From Sediminihabitans luteus (GTDB lineage Bacteria > Actinomycetota > Actinomycetes > Actinomycetales > Cellulomonadaceae), in the NCBI RefSeq assembly GCF_002797595.1, contig NZ_PGFE01000001.1, positions 930,001 through 994,000 of the forward strand: a stretch of 64,000 nt of DNA, read 5' to 3'. The notes under the pieces were generated by a model. The model ran no database searches, had not been told where the DNA came from, and saw only the letters and a program-made list of their open reading frames with translations. Shown piece after piece: positions 24,836 through 33,097 of this stretch. The position numbers were made by a program, and so were the translations under genes. Numbering within the stretch: position 1 is the stretch's first letter; the number at the start of each line of letters is the position of its first letter.

Positions 24836-25381
24836 ATGACGAACCCGTACCCGCCGCACGACCCGTACGGCGACGACACGCCGCCGAACCCGTACGCCAC
24901 GCCAGCCGGTACGGGCGGCACTGCGTCCGGTACCCCTGCGTCCGGGACCCCTCCGTACGGGGGCGAGCCCGCGGCGACCGCACCGTACGGGACCCCGCCC
25001 TACGGCCAGGCCCCCTACGGCCAGGCCCCCTACGGCCAGGCTCCCTACGGCCAGGCTCCCTACGGCCAGGGGCAGGCCCCCTACGGCCAGCAGCCCGTCC
25101 CCGGGCACTACGGCTACCCGTACGCCCCCGCCAAGCGCCCGACGAGCGGCCTCGCGATCGCGTCGATGGTCACCTCGATCGCCGGCTTCGTCATCTACGC
25201 CATCCCGGCCGTCGTCGGCCTCGTCCTCGGGATCGTCGCGCTGCGGCAGATCAAGCGCGACGGGCTCGAGGGACGCGGCATGGCGATCGCCGGCGTGGTC
25301 ATCGGCGCGGCCGGGATCGCGATCTGGGTGATCTTCGTCGGGCTCTGGGGCCTGCTGCTCTCCGGGACCTCCTCCTACTGA
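24836..25381 (+). CDS. DUF4190 membrane protein with PYGQA repeats
   Basis: Protein of 181 residues. The first 95 or so are Pro/Tyr/Gly-rich and include five successive PYGQA-like pentapeptides encoded by nearly identical 15-bp units at about 25001-25090. The C-terminal DUF4190 part has two transmembrane helices ([20 protein letters not shown] and [20 protein letters not shown]) joined by the conserved [23 protein letters not shown] loop. The function is unknown. A TM2 protein with a related repeat tail lies at 56718. Confidence 0.85.
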   Translation: MTNPYPPHDPYGDDTPPNPYATPAGTGGTASGTPASGTPPYGGEPAATAPYGTPPYGQAPYGQAPYGQAPYGQAPYGQGQAPYGQQPVPGHYGYPYAPAKRPTSGLAIASMVTSIAGFVIYAIPAVVGLVLGIVALRQIKRDGLEGRGMAIAGVVIGAAGIAIWVIFVGLWGLLLSGTSSY

Positions 25382-25406
25382 CCCTCCCGGACACCCCCAC
25401 CGACCG

Positions 25407-25442
25407 CGAAGGGCCGGGTCGCGCACGCGACCCGGCCCTTCG
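25407..25442. terminator. Bidirectional hairpin between DUF4190 and GH94 genes
   Basis: Inverted repeat with near-perfect arms of about 16 bp and a short loop in the gap between two convergent genes. Confidence 0.8.
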
Positions 25443-25474
25443 TCGTCCGACGCCCGAGGACCTCGGGCGGCCGG

Positions 25475-27898
25475 TCAGCCCAGCGTGACGACGACCGAGA
25501 CCTCGGCGCCCTCGGGCTGCACGGGGATCGGCTGCGTCGGGTCGACCTCAACGCCGTCGACCGTCACGGAGCGCACGCCCTTGGAGACGTGGTCGGGGTT
25601 CTTGACCTCGATCTGGTAGACCGCGCCGCGCCACTCACGACGCACCTCGAAGCCGTCCCAGTCCTTGGGGATCGACGGGTCGACGACGAGCCCGTCGAGC
25701 GCGAGGCGGACGCCGAGGATGTACTTGGTCGCGGCCGTGTACATCCAGCCCGCGGTACCCGTGAGCCACGGGTTCTGCGCCTTGCCGAACCACTCGTGGT
25801 CGCGGCCGTACAGGAACTGCACGTAGGCGTAGGGCTCGGCGCCGCGCACCTCGATGTTGTCGTTCTGGTTGTACGGCAGGATCGAGTCGTAGAACTGCAC
25901 GGCCTCGTCACCGCGGCCGAGCATGGCCTCGGCGATGATCGGCCACGCGTTCGGGTGGCTGAAGATCGCGGCGTTCTCCTTGATGCCCGGGTACACGCGG
26001 GTCACGAACCCGACCGTGTCGTCGACGGTCGTGAACGCCGGCCAGTTCAGGTGGTTGCCGTACTCCGAGCCGAGGAGCTCGCGCACCGAGTCCATCGACT
26101 GCTCGCCGCGCTCCTGCGACGTGATGCCCGCGATCACGGGCCAGGCCTGGTGCTCGAGGAAGATCTTGCCCTCGGCGTTCTCGTTCGAGCCGACCTTGAC
26201 GCCGTCGCGCGTGTAGCCGCGGATCCACCACTTGCCGTCCCACAGCTCGGTGTCCGCGACCTTGGTGATGCGCTCGAGCTCGGCCTCGTACTTGCGCACG
26301 TCGTCCTCGCGGCCCAGCGGGCGCGCGATCTCGAGGAACGAGCGGATCGCCCAGGCGTGCAGGAACGTCACGAGCGACGTCTGCCCGCCGCCGAGGTTGA
26401 GGCAGTCGTTCCAGTCGGCGCGCAGGCCCAGGGCCACGCCGTTCTCGCCGACCTGCTGCGTCGAGAAGTCGAGCGCGCGCGTGAGGTGCTCGTAGACCGT
26501 CGCCGGGGTGCCCTCCGCGAACGGGATGACCTCGTCGAGGAACTCGAGACGACCCGTCTCCTTGACGTACTCCACGACCGACGGCACGAGCCACAGGTGG
26601 TCGTCGGAGCAGGTGTCCTCGAGGCCGTGGATGAGGTCGGCCAGGTTCGGCGTCGGCACGATCGTCGGCGACGGAACGTCGGGGAGCTTCGGCGCGTCGG
26701 GGTCGAAGGTCTTCGGGTCGAACAGGTGCAGCCCGTACCCGGCCTCGGTCTGCGCACGCAGGAGCTCGACGATGCGCTGACGCGTCTTGGTCGGGTTCGA
26801 GTGGATCACGCTCATGACGTCCTGCGCGGTGTCGCGGTAGCCGAGGCCCGCACGGCCGCCGACCTCGACGAACGACGCGAAGCGCGACCACACGACGCAC
26901 GTCTCGGCCTGGAGCAGCGTCCACGAGTTGATCATGGTGTTCATGCCCTCGTGGGGCGTGCGGATGCGGAGCTTGTCCTGCTTGTCCGTCCAGTACTTCT
27001 TGAGGCGCGCGCGCTCGGCGTCGACGTTCGCGACGTCCGCGTACTTCTCCTGCAGCGGGCGGCCGGCCTCGTCGCGCGAGCCGTAGCCCAGCATGTAGAC
27101 GAGGCGCGTGGTCTCGCCCGGCTGGAGCGTGATCTTGTGCTGCAGCGAGCCGCAGTGGTTCTGCGTGGTCGCGCTCTGGTTCGAGCCCTCGCCGCGCTCG
27201 ATCGCGATCGGGTTGGCCTCGGAGCGGTAGGGGCCGATGAAGTTGTCGCGCAGCGAGTCGTACGACGACGGGGTCCGGCTCGACCCGAACCAGTGGAACG
27301 TCCACGGCTCGTAGTAGAAGTCGTACTCGATGATGCCGTCCTCGTACGACGAGCCCGACGCGTAGAGCGACATCTGCAGGTTCTGGTTGTCGATCGTGAT
27401 CGTGTGGAAGCTGAACTCCACGTACGAGCCGACCGTGAGCTCACGGACCTCGTCGGTCGTGTTCGTCAGCGTGACGTCCCACAGCTCGACGTCGTCGTCC
27501 AGGGGGATGAAGATCGTCTGCTCGGCGTCGATGCCCTTGTACTTCGCCTCGAACGTCGAGTAGCTCAGGCCGTGGCGCGTCGTGTACTCCGCGGCGTCGG
27601 GGTGGCCGTCCGCCTTGAGGCCCTTGCCCACCGGCTGCCACGACACCGACCAGTAGTCGCCGTCGGCCTCGTCGCGCAGGTACACGTAGTGCCCCGGGCG
27701 GTCGAGCGGCACGCCGTTCTGACGGAACCGCGAGATGCGGCCGTACTGCGACGACTTGTAGTACGAGTACCCGCCGCCGTTGTGCGACAGGACCGTGCAG
27801 AAGTCCTTGGTGCCGAGGTAGTTCGTCCACGACACCGGCACGTCCGGCCGGTCGATGACGTACTCGTCGCGATCTGTGTCGAAGTGGCCGTAGCGCAT
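25475..27898 (-). CDS. GH94 disaccharide phosphorylase (chitobiose/cellobiose phosphorylase type)
   Basis: Cytoplasmic inverting phosphorylase of 807 residues that splits a beta-linked disaccharide with phosphate to a sugar 1-phosphate. It shows the GH94 start MRYGHFD, the beta-sandwich N-domain, WSRFASF near 337-343, GYRDTAQDVMSVIH, and the catalytic DWND (about 495-498) in GLRADWNDCLNL. The phosphate-site region follows EPYAYVQF and WLTGTAGWMYTA. The N-terminal text CTVLSHNGGGYSYYKSS and YLRDEADGDYWSVSWQPVG is closer, from memory, to N,N'-diacetylchitobiose phosphorylases than to classical cellobiose phosphorylase, so the substrate is left open. No signal peptide. The partner gene just upstream encodes a phosphohexomutase fusion. 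Confidence 0.88.
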   Translation of the reverse strand: MRYGHFDTDRDEYVIDRPDVPVSWTNYLGTKDFCTVLSHNGGGYSYYKSSQYGRISRFRQNGVPLDRPGHYVYLRDEADGDYWSVSWQPVGKGLKADGHPDAAEYTTRHGLSYSTFEAKYKGIDAEQTIFIPLDDDVELWDVTLTNTTDEVRELTVGSYVEFSFHTITIDNQNLQMSLYASGSSYEDGIIEYDFYYEPWTFHWFGSSRTPSSYDSLRDNFIGPYRSEANPIAIERGEGSNQSATTQNHCGSLQHKITLQPGETTRLVYMLGYGSRDEAGRPLQEKYADVANVDAERARLKKYWTDKQDKLRIRTPHEGMNTMINSWTLLQAETCVVWSRFASFVEVGGRAGLGYRDTAQDVMSVIHSNPTKTRQRIVELLRAQTEAGYGLHLFDPKTFDPDAPKLPDVPSPTIVPTPNLADLIHGLEDTCSDDHLWLVPSVVEYVKETGRLEFLDEVIPFAEGTPATVYEHLTRALDFSTQQVGENGVALGLRADWNDCLNLGGGQTSLVTFLHAWAIRSFLEIARPLGREDDVRKYEAELERITKVADTELWDGKWWIRGYTRDGVKVGSNENAEGKIFLEHQAWPVIAGITSQERGEQSMDSVRELLGSEYGNHLNWPAFTTVDDTVGFVTRVYPGIKENAAIFSHPNAWPIIAEAMLGRGDEAVQFYDSILPYNQNDNIEVRGAEPYAYVQFLYGRDHEWFGKAQNPWLTGTAGWMYTAATKYILGVRLALDGLVVDPSIPKDWDGFEVRREWRGAVYQIEVKNPDHVSKGVRSVTVDGVEVDPTQPIPVQPEGAEVSVVVTLG

Positions 27899-28018
27899 CG
27901 TCGGGCGGTTCCTGTCTGTGAGGTCGTGCTGCTGGTGCTGGTGCGCCCCGCGGGGCCGCGGGGTCGTGCAGGTCGTGCTGGTCGTGCGGGGTGCGGTACG
28001 GCCGCGCGGGCCGCGGGG

Positions 28019-30250
28019 TCAGACGCCCGCGGTAACGAAGCCCTTGAGCCAGTCGAGCAGCTCGGCAGCCTTCTCGGGCGAGTCCGCCTCGACGAACATG
28101 CGCAGGACCGGCTCGGTGCCGGAGAAGCGCAGGAGCGCCCAGTTGTCGTTCTCGAGCAGGATCTTGGTCCCGTCGAGGTGCGAGACGCTGACGACGGGGT
28201 ACGGGCCGACGTGCGTGAGCGGCTCGGCCTCGAGCCGGCGCGGCACGGCCACGCGCATCTCGGGGGTCGAGTCGACGTTCGCCTCGAGCGTGTACAGGCG
28301 GCCCGTGATCTCGTAGATCATCTCGCGCAGCTCGGAGATGCGCTTACCCGTGCGGGCGAGCATCTCGACGACGAGCGCGCACGCGAAGATGCCGTCCTTG
28401 CCGAGGATCCAGCCGCGGATGGTCAGGCCGCCTGAGGACTCGCCGCCGAGCACCGCGCCGATCTTCTCCATGCCCGCGGTGACGTGCTTGAAGCCGACCT
28501 TGCACTCGTACGACTCCTCGCCGAAGTGCGCCGCGAGGCGGTCGAGCAGGTGCGTCGTCGCGAGGTTGCGCACGACGCCGCCCTTCTCGCCGCGCACCTC
28601 GTGCAGGTACCAGAAGAGCAGGAGCAGCAGGTCGTTCGTGGTGATGTACTCGCCGGTCTCGTCGACGATCCCGATGCGGTCCGAGTCGCCGTCGGTCGCC
28701 ATGCCGAGGTCGTAGCGGCCGCCGCCCTGCTCGATCATCGTGATGAGCGTGCTCAGGCGCTGCAGGTCGGGCGCGGGCGCGATGCCGCCGAACAGCGGGT
28801 TGTGCGCGGCGTGGATGAACTCCGAGCGCACGCGCATGTCGTTGAGGATCGTGCCGAGCGTGAGCTGGCTCGTGCCGTACATCGGGTCGACGATCACGCG
28901 CAGGTCGGAGCCGCGCACCGAGTCGACGTCGACGATCTTCTCGATCGCGTCGACGTAGGGCTCGGTGAGCACCTTGTCGGTGACCATGCCGGTGCGGCGC
29001 GCGAGCGCGAGGTCGAGCGTGATGACGTCGTCGACCGCCAGGGCGTTGGCCTCGTCCTGGTAGCGGTCGGTCTCGTCGTCGAGCGGCAGCGAGCCGTCGG
29101 CGCGGAAGACCTTCATGCCGTTCCACTCGGGCGGGTTGTGGCTCGACGTGATGATGATGCCGAGCGCCGAGCCCAGGTGCGGGGCGGCGAACGTCACGAG
29201 CGGCGTCGGGACGTCGTCGGGCAGCAGGACGACGGGGATGTTGTTGCCCGCGAACACCTCGGCCGCGGCCTCGGCGGACTCGCGCGACAGGAACCGGCGG
29301 TCGCCGCCGATCACGACGCCCTGCGTCTCGATGCCCTGGCGCACGACCTGGTTCGCGATGGCCTGGCACAGCCGGCGCACGTTCGCGAGCGTGTAGCCCT
29401 CGCCGATCACGGCGCGCCAGCCGCCCGTGCCGAACACGATCTTGGTGTCGGTGTTCTTCTTCGGCATGAACAGGCGCTTGAGGACGACGTCCGCGGCCTC
29501 GGCGAGCTCGGCGTCGGTGTTGACGCCGCGCACCTCGTCGGTGTCGTAGATGCGGTACGACGAGATGCGGCGACCGTGCGCGATGACGCGGCGCGCGAGC
29601 TCGGTGAGGCGGTTCTCGCCGTCGGCGACCATCGCGTCGAGCTCGTCGAACAGCAGGCCCGGCGCGGCGACGTACGCGCCGACGTTGATCTCGGTGGGGC
29701 CGTCGACCTCGACGTCGGGGCGGTCCTCGGGCTCGAGGATCGCGCTGATCTCGCCGTCGGTGCGCACGATGCGGCCGTCGGTCGCGCGGGGCGCGTCGAC
29801 CACGGCGGACAGCAGCGAGAGGTCGGCGCCCGTGAGCAGGTGCCGGGTCATGAGGCCGCGCAGCGACTGCGAGCGCAGCAGCGGCGTGTCGGCGTACGCG
29901 ACGAGCACCGACGCGTCGGCCGCGTCGTCCCCGAGCGCGGCGAGCACCGCGGCGCGGGCCGTGAGCGCGGCGTCGCCGGTGCCGCAGGCCTCGGCCTGCT
30001 CGACGTACGTGAGGTCGTCCCCCAGGAGGTCGCGCACGGTCCGGTCCCCCGCGGCGACCACCACGACGATCCGGTCGGCGTCGACGATGCGGCGCACGTT
30101 GTCGACCGCGGTCTCGACGACCGTCGCGTCACCGAGCGGCTGCGAGAGCAGGGCGCGCGACGCGTCGTCGTTGCCCGCGGCGAGGACGACCGCGGCGCGC
30201 GGGCCCGTCGGGGTCAGGGTGGGGCTGGACTGTGCACGCTGCGGGGCCAT
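28019..30250 (-). CDS. Nucleotidyltransferase-like domain fused to a phosphohexomutase
   Basis: Protein of 743 residues. Residues 1 to about 240 resemble the GlmU-type uridyltransferase fold (AAVVLAAGN start, EQAEACGTGDAAL, VAYADTPLL, EINVGAYV), but the catalytic loop GxGTRM and its Lys are missing. Residues about 265-743 form a complete alpha-D-phosphohexomutase: KIVFGTGGWRAVIG, active-site Ser in ITSSHNPPEWNG, metal loop TDGDSDRIG, sugar loop GGESSGG and phosphate loop LRFSGTEPVLR. GAGGA precedes the ATG at 30250. With the GH94 gene downstream it would move the sugar 1-phosphate to the 6-phosphate (inference). Confidence 0.88.
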   Translation of the reverse strand: MAPQRAQSSPTLTPTGPRAAVVLAAGNDDASRALLSQPLGDATVVETAVDNVRRIVDADRIVVVVAAGDRTVRDLLGDDLTYVEQAEACGTGDAALTARAAVLAALGDDAADASVLVAYADTPLLRSQSLRGLMTRHLLTGADLSLLSAVVDAPRATDGRIVRTDGEISAILEPEDRPDVEVDGPTEINVGAYVAAPGLLFDELDAMVADGENRLTELARRVIAHGRRISSYRIYDTDEVRGVNTDAELAEAADVVLKRLFMPKKNTDTKIVFGTGGWRAVIGEGYTLANVRRLCQAIANQVVRQGIETQGVVIGGDRRFLSRESAEAAAEVFAGNNIPVVLLPDDVPTPLVTFAAPHLGSALGIIITSSHNPPEWNGMKVFRADGSLPLDDETDRYQDEANALAVDDVITLDLALARRTGMVTDKVLTEPYVDAIEKIVDVDSVRGSDLRVIVDPMYGTSQLTLGTILNDMRVRSEFIHAAHNPLFGGIAPAPDLQRLSTLITMIEQGGGRYDLGMATDGDSDRIGIVDETGEYITTNDLLLLLFWYLHEVRGEKGGVVRNLATTHLLDRLAAHFGEESYECKVGFKHVTAGMEKIGAVLGGESSGGLTIRGWILGKDGIFACALVVEMLARTGKRISELREMIYEITGRLYTLEANVDSTPEMRVAVPRRLEAEPLTHVGPYPVVSVSHLDGTKILLENDNWALLRFSGTEPVLRMFVEADSPEKAAELLDWLKGFVTAGV

Positions 30251-30500
30251 GGCGTCCTCACTCGTCGGGTGACGCTGTCTCGACGACGCCGTCGTGGTGA
30301 CGACGTCGACGCTGTCTGGGTGACGTCGCGCGACCCTGCGACCGCGTTCCGCCGCGGCACCAGGGCCGGCTCCTACCGTGAGGCGGGTGCGACGCGACGG
30401 GCTGACGACGCCCGGTACCACTGGCGATCATATGCCGTTAGGACGCCTTCCTTGCAAACCTCGTCCTGCGGCGTCCGCCCGCGCGGGGGCGCGCTCCCGG

Positions 30501-30506
30501 TAGCGT
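30501..30506 (+). promoter_or_regulatory. Putative -10 element of the gene at 30513
   Basis: TAGCGT ends six bases before the GTG start, with no ribosome binding site. Confidence 0.42.
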
Positions 30507-30512
30507 GAGCCC

Positions 30513-31076
30513 GTGACGCCCGACGAGCACCTGTACCCCGCGCCGCACCGGGCGCCCGGGTGGGCCCCCGAGCCCGACGTCGCGGCCACGGCCGGGCGAC
30601 GACGCCGGACCGCGCGGACCGTCGCGCTGGCCGCCGCAGGCCTCGTGGTCGTCGCAGGGGCGACGTGGGCCGGGCTCGCGTGGTCGCACCACGCGTCGAC
30701 GGCCCCGCTACCCGCGGATGTCGCCTCACCGACCTCGGCCGCGAGCCGCCAGCTCGTGCTGGGCAGCTGCCTCGCCACGCTGCCGGACGACGGTGCGCTG
30801 GGTCGCGTCGACGTCGTGCCGTGCGCCGACGCGCACGAGGCGCAGGTCGTGGCGCGCACCGACTGGTCGGACGCCGCCGTGTGGCCCGGGGAGCGCGACG
30901 CGCAGCGCCGCGCCGCGCGCGTGTGCACCGACCGGACGCTGACCGCCGACGGCGTCGACCCGGCAGAGTTCCGCCTCGTGCTGTGGATCCCGACCGAGGC
31001 CTCGTGGGCCGACGGCGACCGGACCGCGCTGTGCGTCGCGGCCGGCGAGTCGCGCGAGGGCTCGCTGCTCGACTGA
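30513..31076 (+). CDS. Single-pass membrane protein, septum-formation-like extracellular domain
   Basis: Protein of 187 residues: a cytoplasmic Pro-rich start, a basic stop-transfer stretch RRRRTAR, one transmembrane helix (about 36-55) and an extracellular domain with paired cysteines (LGSCLA, VVPCADAHEAQVV, RVCTD, TALCVA). The C...PC-x-DAHEAQVV pattern is typical of the septum-formation family (PF13845), found in many actinobacterial wall and membrane proteins. The function is unknown. It is convergent with the TetR gene two bases away. Confidence 0.7.
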   Translation: MTPDEHLYPAPHRAPGWAPEPDVAATAGRRRRTARTVALAAAGLVVVAGATWAGLAWSHHASTAPLPADVASPTSAASRQLVLGSCLATLPDDGALGRVDVVPCADAHEAQVVARTDWSDAAVWPGERDAQRRAARVCTDRTLTADGVDPAEFRLVLWIPTEASWADGDRTALCVAAGESREGSLLD

Positions 31077-31078
31077 GG

Positions 31079-31819
31079 TCAGGCGCCCGCTGCGCCCGGA
31101 CCGAGCAGGCCCAGGCGCTGGAGGTGCGCGCGCACCTCGGCTGCCATGTCGACCGCAGGCTTGTCGACCGGAAGCCCGTCGACCGGAAGCCCGTCGACCG
31201 GAAGCCCGTCGACCGCAGGCGCGTCGACGGCCGACGTGCCGCCGCTGCGCTCGAGCAGCCACTGGACCTGCAGGCCGTCGAGCAGCGCGACGACCGCCCG
31301 GGCGATCGACGTGGCGTCGGTGCCCGGCGCGAGGGCCCCCGCCTCGACCCGGGCCTCGACGGCGGCGGCCACGGTCGCGACGCTCCGCGCGTACCGCGCA
31401 CGGAAGTACCCGTTCGCGGGGTGGTCGGGCGAGGTGGCCTCGGTCGAGAGCACCGCGAAGAGCTCGACGATCCGGGGCCGGGCGGCGTTGCGCTCGACCA
31501 GGCGGACGAGGGCCTCGAAGAAGTCGACGCCCGCCGCGAGGTCCGCGTCGATCGCGGCGTCGTCGACCTCGTCGCGCCGTGCGAGCACCGCGGCGAGGAG
31601 GTCGGCCTTGGTCGGGTAGTGGTGCAGCAGCCCGGGGTGCGAGATCTGCGCCCGCGCGGCGATGTCCCGCAGCGACGCGCCGTGGTAGCCGACCTCGCCG
31701 AACACGTCGCCCGCCGCGGCGACGAGCGCCGCGCACGTCGCCTGCCCCTTGGCGTACCGGCGGGTGGGGCGCGGCCCGGCAGGGGTGCCGGGCGCGCTCT
31801 CGGACGGGCTCTCGCTCAC
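31079..31819 (-). CDS. TetR/AcrR family transcriptional regulator
   Basis: Regulator of 246 residues. The N-terminal helix-turn-helix (about 24-68) reads TCAALVAAAGDVFGEVGYHGASLRD then ISHPGLLHHYPTKADLLAAVL. The C-terminal ligand domain has an FFEALVRLVERNAARPRIVELFAVLSTEAT region. Near the C-terminus an in-frame 15-bp tandem repeat (about 31150-31220) encodes repeated VDGLP units, an unusual insertion for the family. The neighbouring DUF4184 gene shares strand and may be its partner. The effector is unknown. Confidence 0.88.
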   Translation of the reverse strand: MSESPSESAPGTPAGPRPTRRYAKGQATCAALVAAAGDVFGEVGYHGASLRDIAARAQISHPGLLHHYPTKADLLAAVLARRDEVDDAAIDADLAAGVDFFEALVRLVERNAARPRIVELFAVLSTEATSPDHPANGYFRARYARSVATVAAAVEARVEAGALAPGTDATSIARAVVALLDGLQVQWLLERSGGTSAVDAPAVDGLPVDGLPVDGLPVDKPAVDMAAEVRAHLQRLGLLGPGAAGA

Positions 31820-31828
31820 GTCGCGACC

Positions 31829-32656
31829 CTACAGCGCGGCGTCCTGGGGGTGCCCGTCGGGTCGGGTCCCGGGGCGGGGCGCACCGCCCCGCGTCGCGCG
31901 CCAGGCCCACCAGGCGACGCACGCCGCGACGAGCGTCCAGGCCACGGCGGTCATGACCCCGGTCAGCAGCACGAACCCGCTCGCCCGCGCTCCCCCGACC
32001 CCGAGGACGACCGCCGTGCCGAGCACCGCGACCACGCAGGCCGCCGCGAGCACGCCCCACGCGACCTCGCGCCGCACCGGCAGCGCGGGCGGTCGGACGA
32101 CGCGGGGCGGGGTGCGTCGGCGTCGGACCTCGAGCCACCATGCCGTGCCGACGAGTCCGACCGCGCTCGAGACGAGCTGGAGCCACGCGGAGCCCGCGAC
32201 CCCGGCGTGCGACTGCGCGATCCACGGCACGTGCTGCGCCCCGAGCCCGCCCGGGTGGGTCAGCTCGTCCCACGCGACGTGCGACCAGGCGCCCAGCAGC
32301 ACCGAGACCACGGCCACGGCGGCGAGCGCGAGCCAGGCCCGCGTCGTCCGCGGCCGGGGGACGGGGTCGACGCGCGAGCGCACGACGTCGGGCGCGAGCT
32401 CGAGCAGCGGGGTGCGCAGCACGGCGAGCCAGAGCGCGACGAGCACGAGGCCGACCACGAGGTCGGTCGTGACGACCCCGCGTGCGGTGTGCATGCCGAG
32501 CGAGTGGTCGATCGAGACGCCGGGCACGTAGTAGGTGATGTCGGGGACGACGGTGCCGGCGACCAGGGCGGACGGCAGCAGCAGCGCGGCACGGCGCGAG
32601 CCGCGTGGTCCGATGCCGGGCAGGACGGCGAGCACGTGGCTCGGGGTGAACGGCAC
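31829..32656 (-). CDS. DUF4184 family membrane protein
   Basis: Integral membrane protein of 275 residues with about six hydrophobic segments. The DUF4184 signature is the N-terminal MPFTPSHVLAVLPGIG, followed by PSALVAGTVVPDITYYVPG and a His/Asp-containing ASHVAWDELTHPGG-like region that recalls membrane metal-dependent hydrolases of the YdjM type. The GTG at 32656 has AGAGGTG about five bases upstream. No function is established. Confidence 0.82.
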   Translation of the reverse strand: MPFTPSHVLAVLPGIGPRGSRRAALLLPSALVAGTVVPDITYYVPGVSIDHSLGMHTARGVVTTDLVVGLVLVALWLAVLRTPLLELAPDVVRSRVDPVPRPRTTRAWLALAAVAVVSVLLGAWSHVAWDELTHPGGLGAQHVPWIAQSHAGVAGSAWLQLVSSAVGLVGTAWWLEVRRRRTPPRVVRPPALPVRREVAWGVLAAACVVAVLGTAVVLGVGGARASGFVLLTGVMTAVAWTLVAACVAWWAWRATRGGAPRPGTRPDGHPQDAAL

Positions 32657-32904
32657 GGCCGCACCTCTTTCCTGGGGGCGAGGTGCCGGGTGATCAAGGA
32701 TTCAACCAATCGGCGGCTCGTGAAGACGGCGCAATGTATCGCGGCCAGGGGCAAGCCGGACACACCGTTTCGCGCGGAACGCCCCGCTCCCACGAGGCCT
32801 TCACACAAACCGTCGGCAATCCTCGTTATCGAATAGTGACCTCCCCTGCGTATCGGGCTACGTTCGCTGGACCGTCCTCGACCCCGAAGGCGGAAGATCC
32901 GGGC
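32657..32904 (+). other. Non-coding leader upstream of the c-di-AMP riboswitch
   Basis: This stretch has lower GC than its surroundings and contains no credible gene. It should hold the promoter of the riboswitch transcript. AT-richer bases around 32690-32740 and 32810-32845 are candidates, but no hexamer pair could be fixed. Confidence 0.4.
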
Positions 32905-33092
32905 CGCACGCCGAGCGCTGCCGACGGTCACGGACGACGACGACACGCACGGCAGCGGCGGGGGACCCACCTCTCCACCGGGCGACCGACAGGTCACCCT
33001 CGGGGTGAAGTCTCACGGACGATCACGGTCCACGAGACCGGGCCACACCTCCGGCCCGAACCCGACAGCTCACCTCGAAGGCGTCGAGAGGT
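32905..33092 (+). ncRNA. c-di-AMP (ydaO/yuaA) riboswitch
   Basis: The leader of the NlpC/P60 gene carries conserved blocks of the actinobacterial ydaO class in order: GCCGAGC with CTGCCG, GGCAGCGGCGGGGGACCCA, GGGGTGAA near 33002, CCCGAACCCGACAGCTCACCT and GGCGTCGAGAGG just before the start codon. The class normally turns expression off when c-di-AMP is high, and in actinobacteria it typically precedes wall hydrolase genes. Boundaries are approximate. Confidence 0.87.
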
Positions 33093-33097
33093 CACGC

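Noticed and set aside
25001-25090. Regular 15-bp repeats that could suggest a CRISPR array
   Set aside because: Units are contiguous without spacers and encode PYGQA in frame within a protein gene. No cas genes are present.
33005-33097. Upstream extension of the NlpC/P60 protein
   Set aside because: This stretch is the 3' part of the c-di-AMP riboswitch. The ATG at 33098 has a ribosome binding site and begins the signal peptide.
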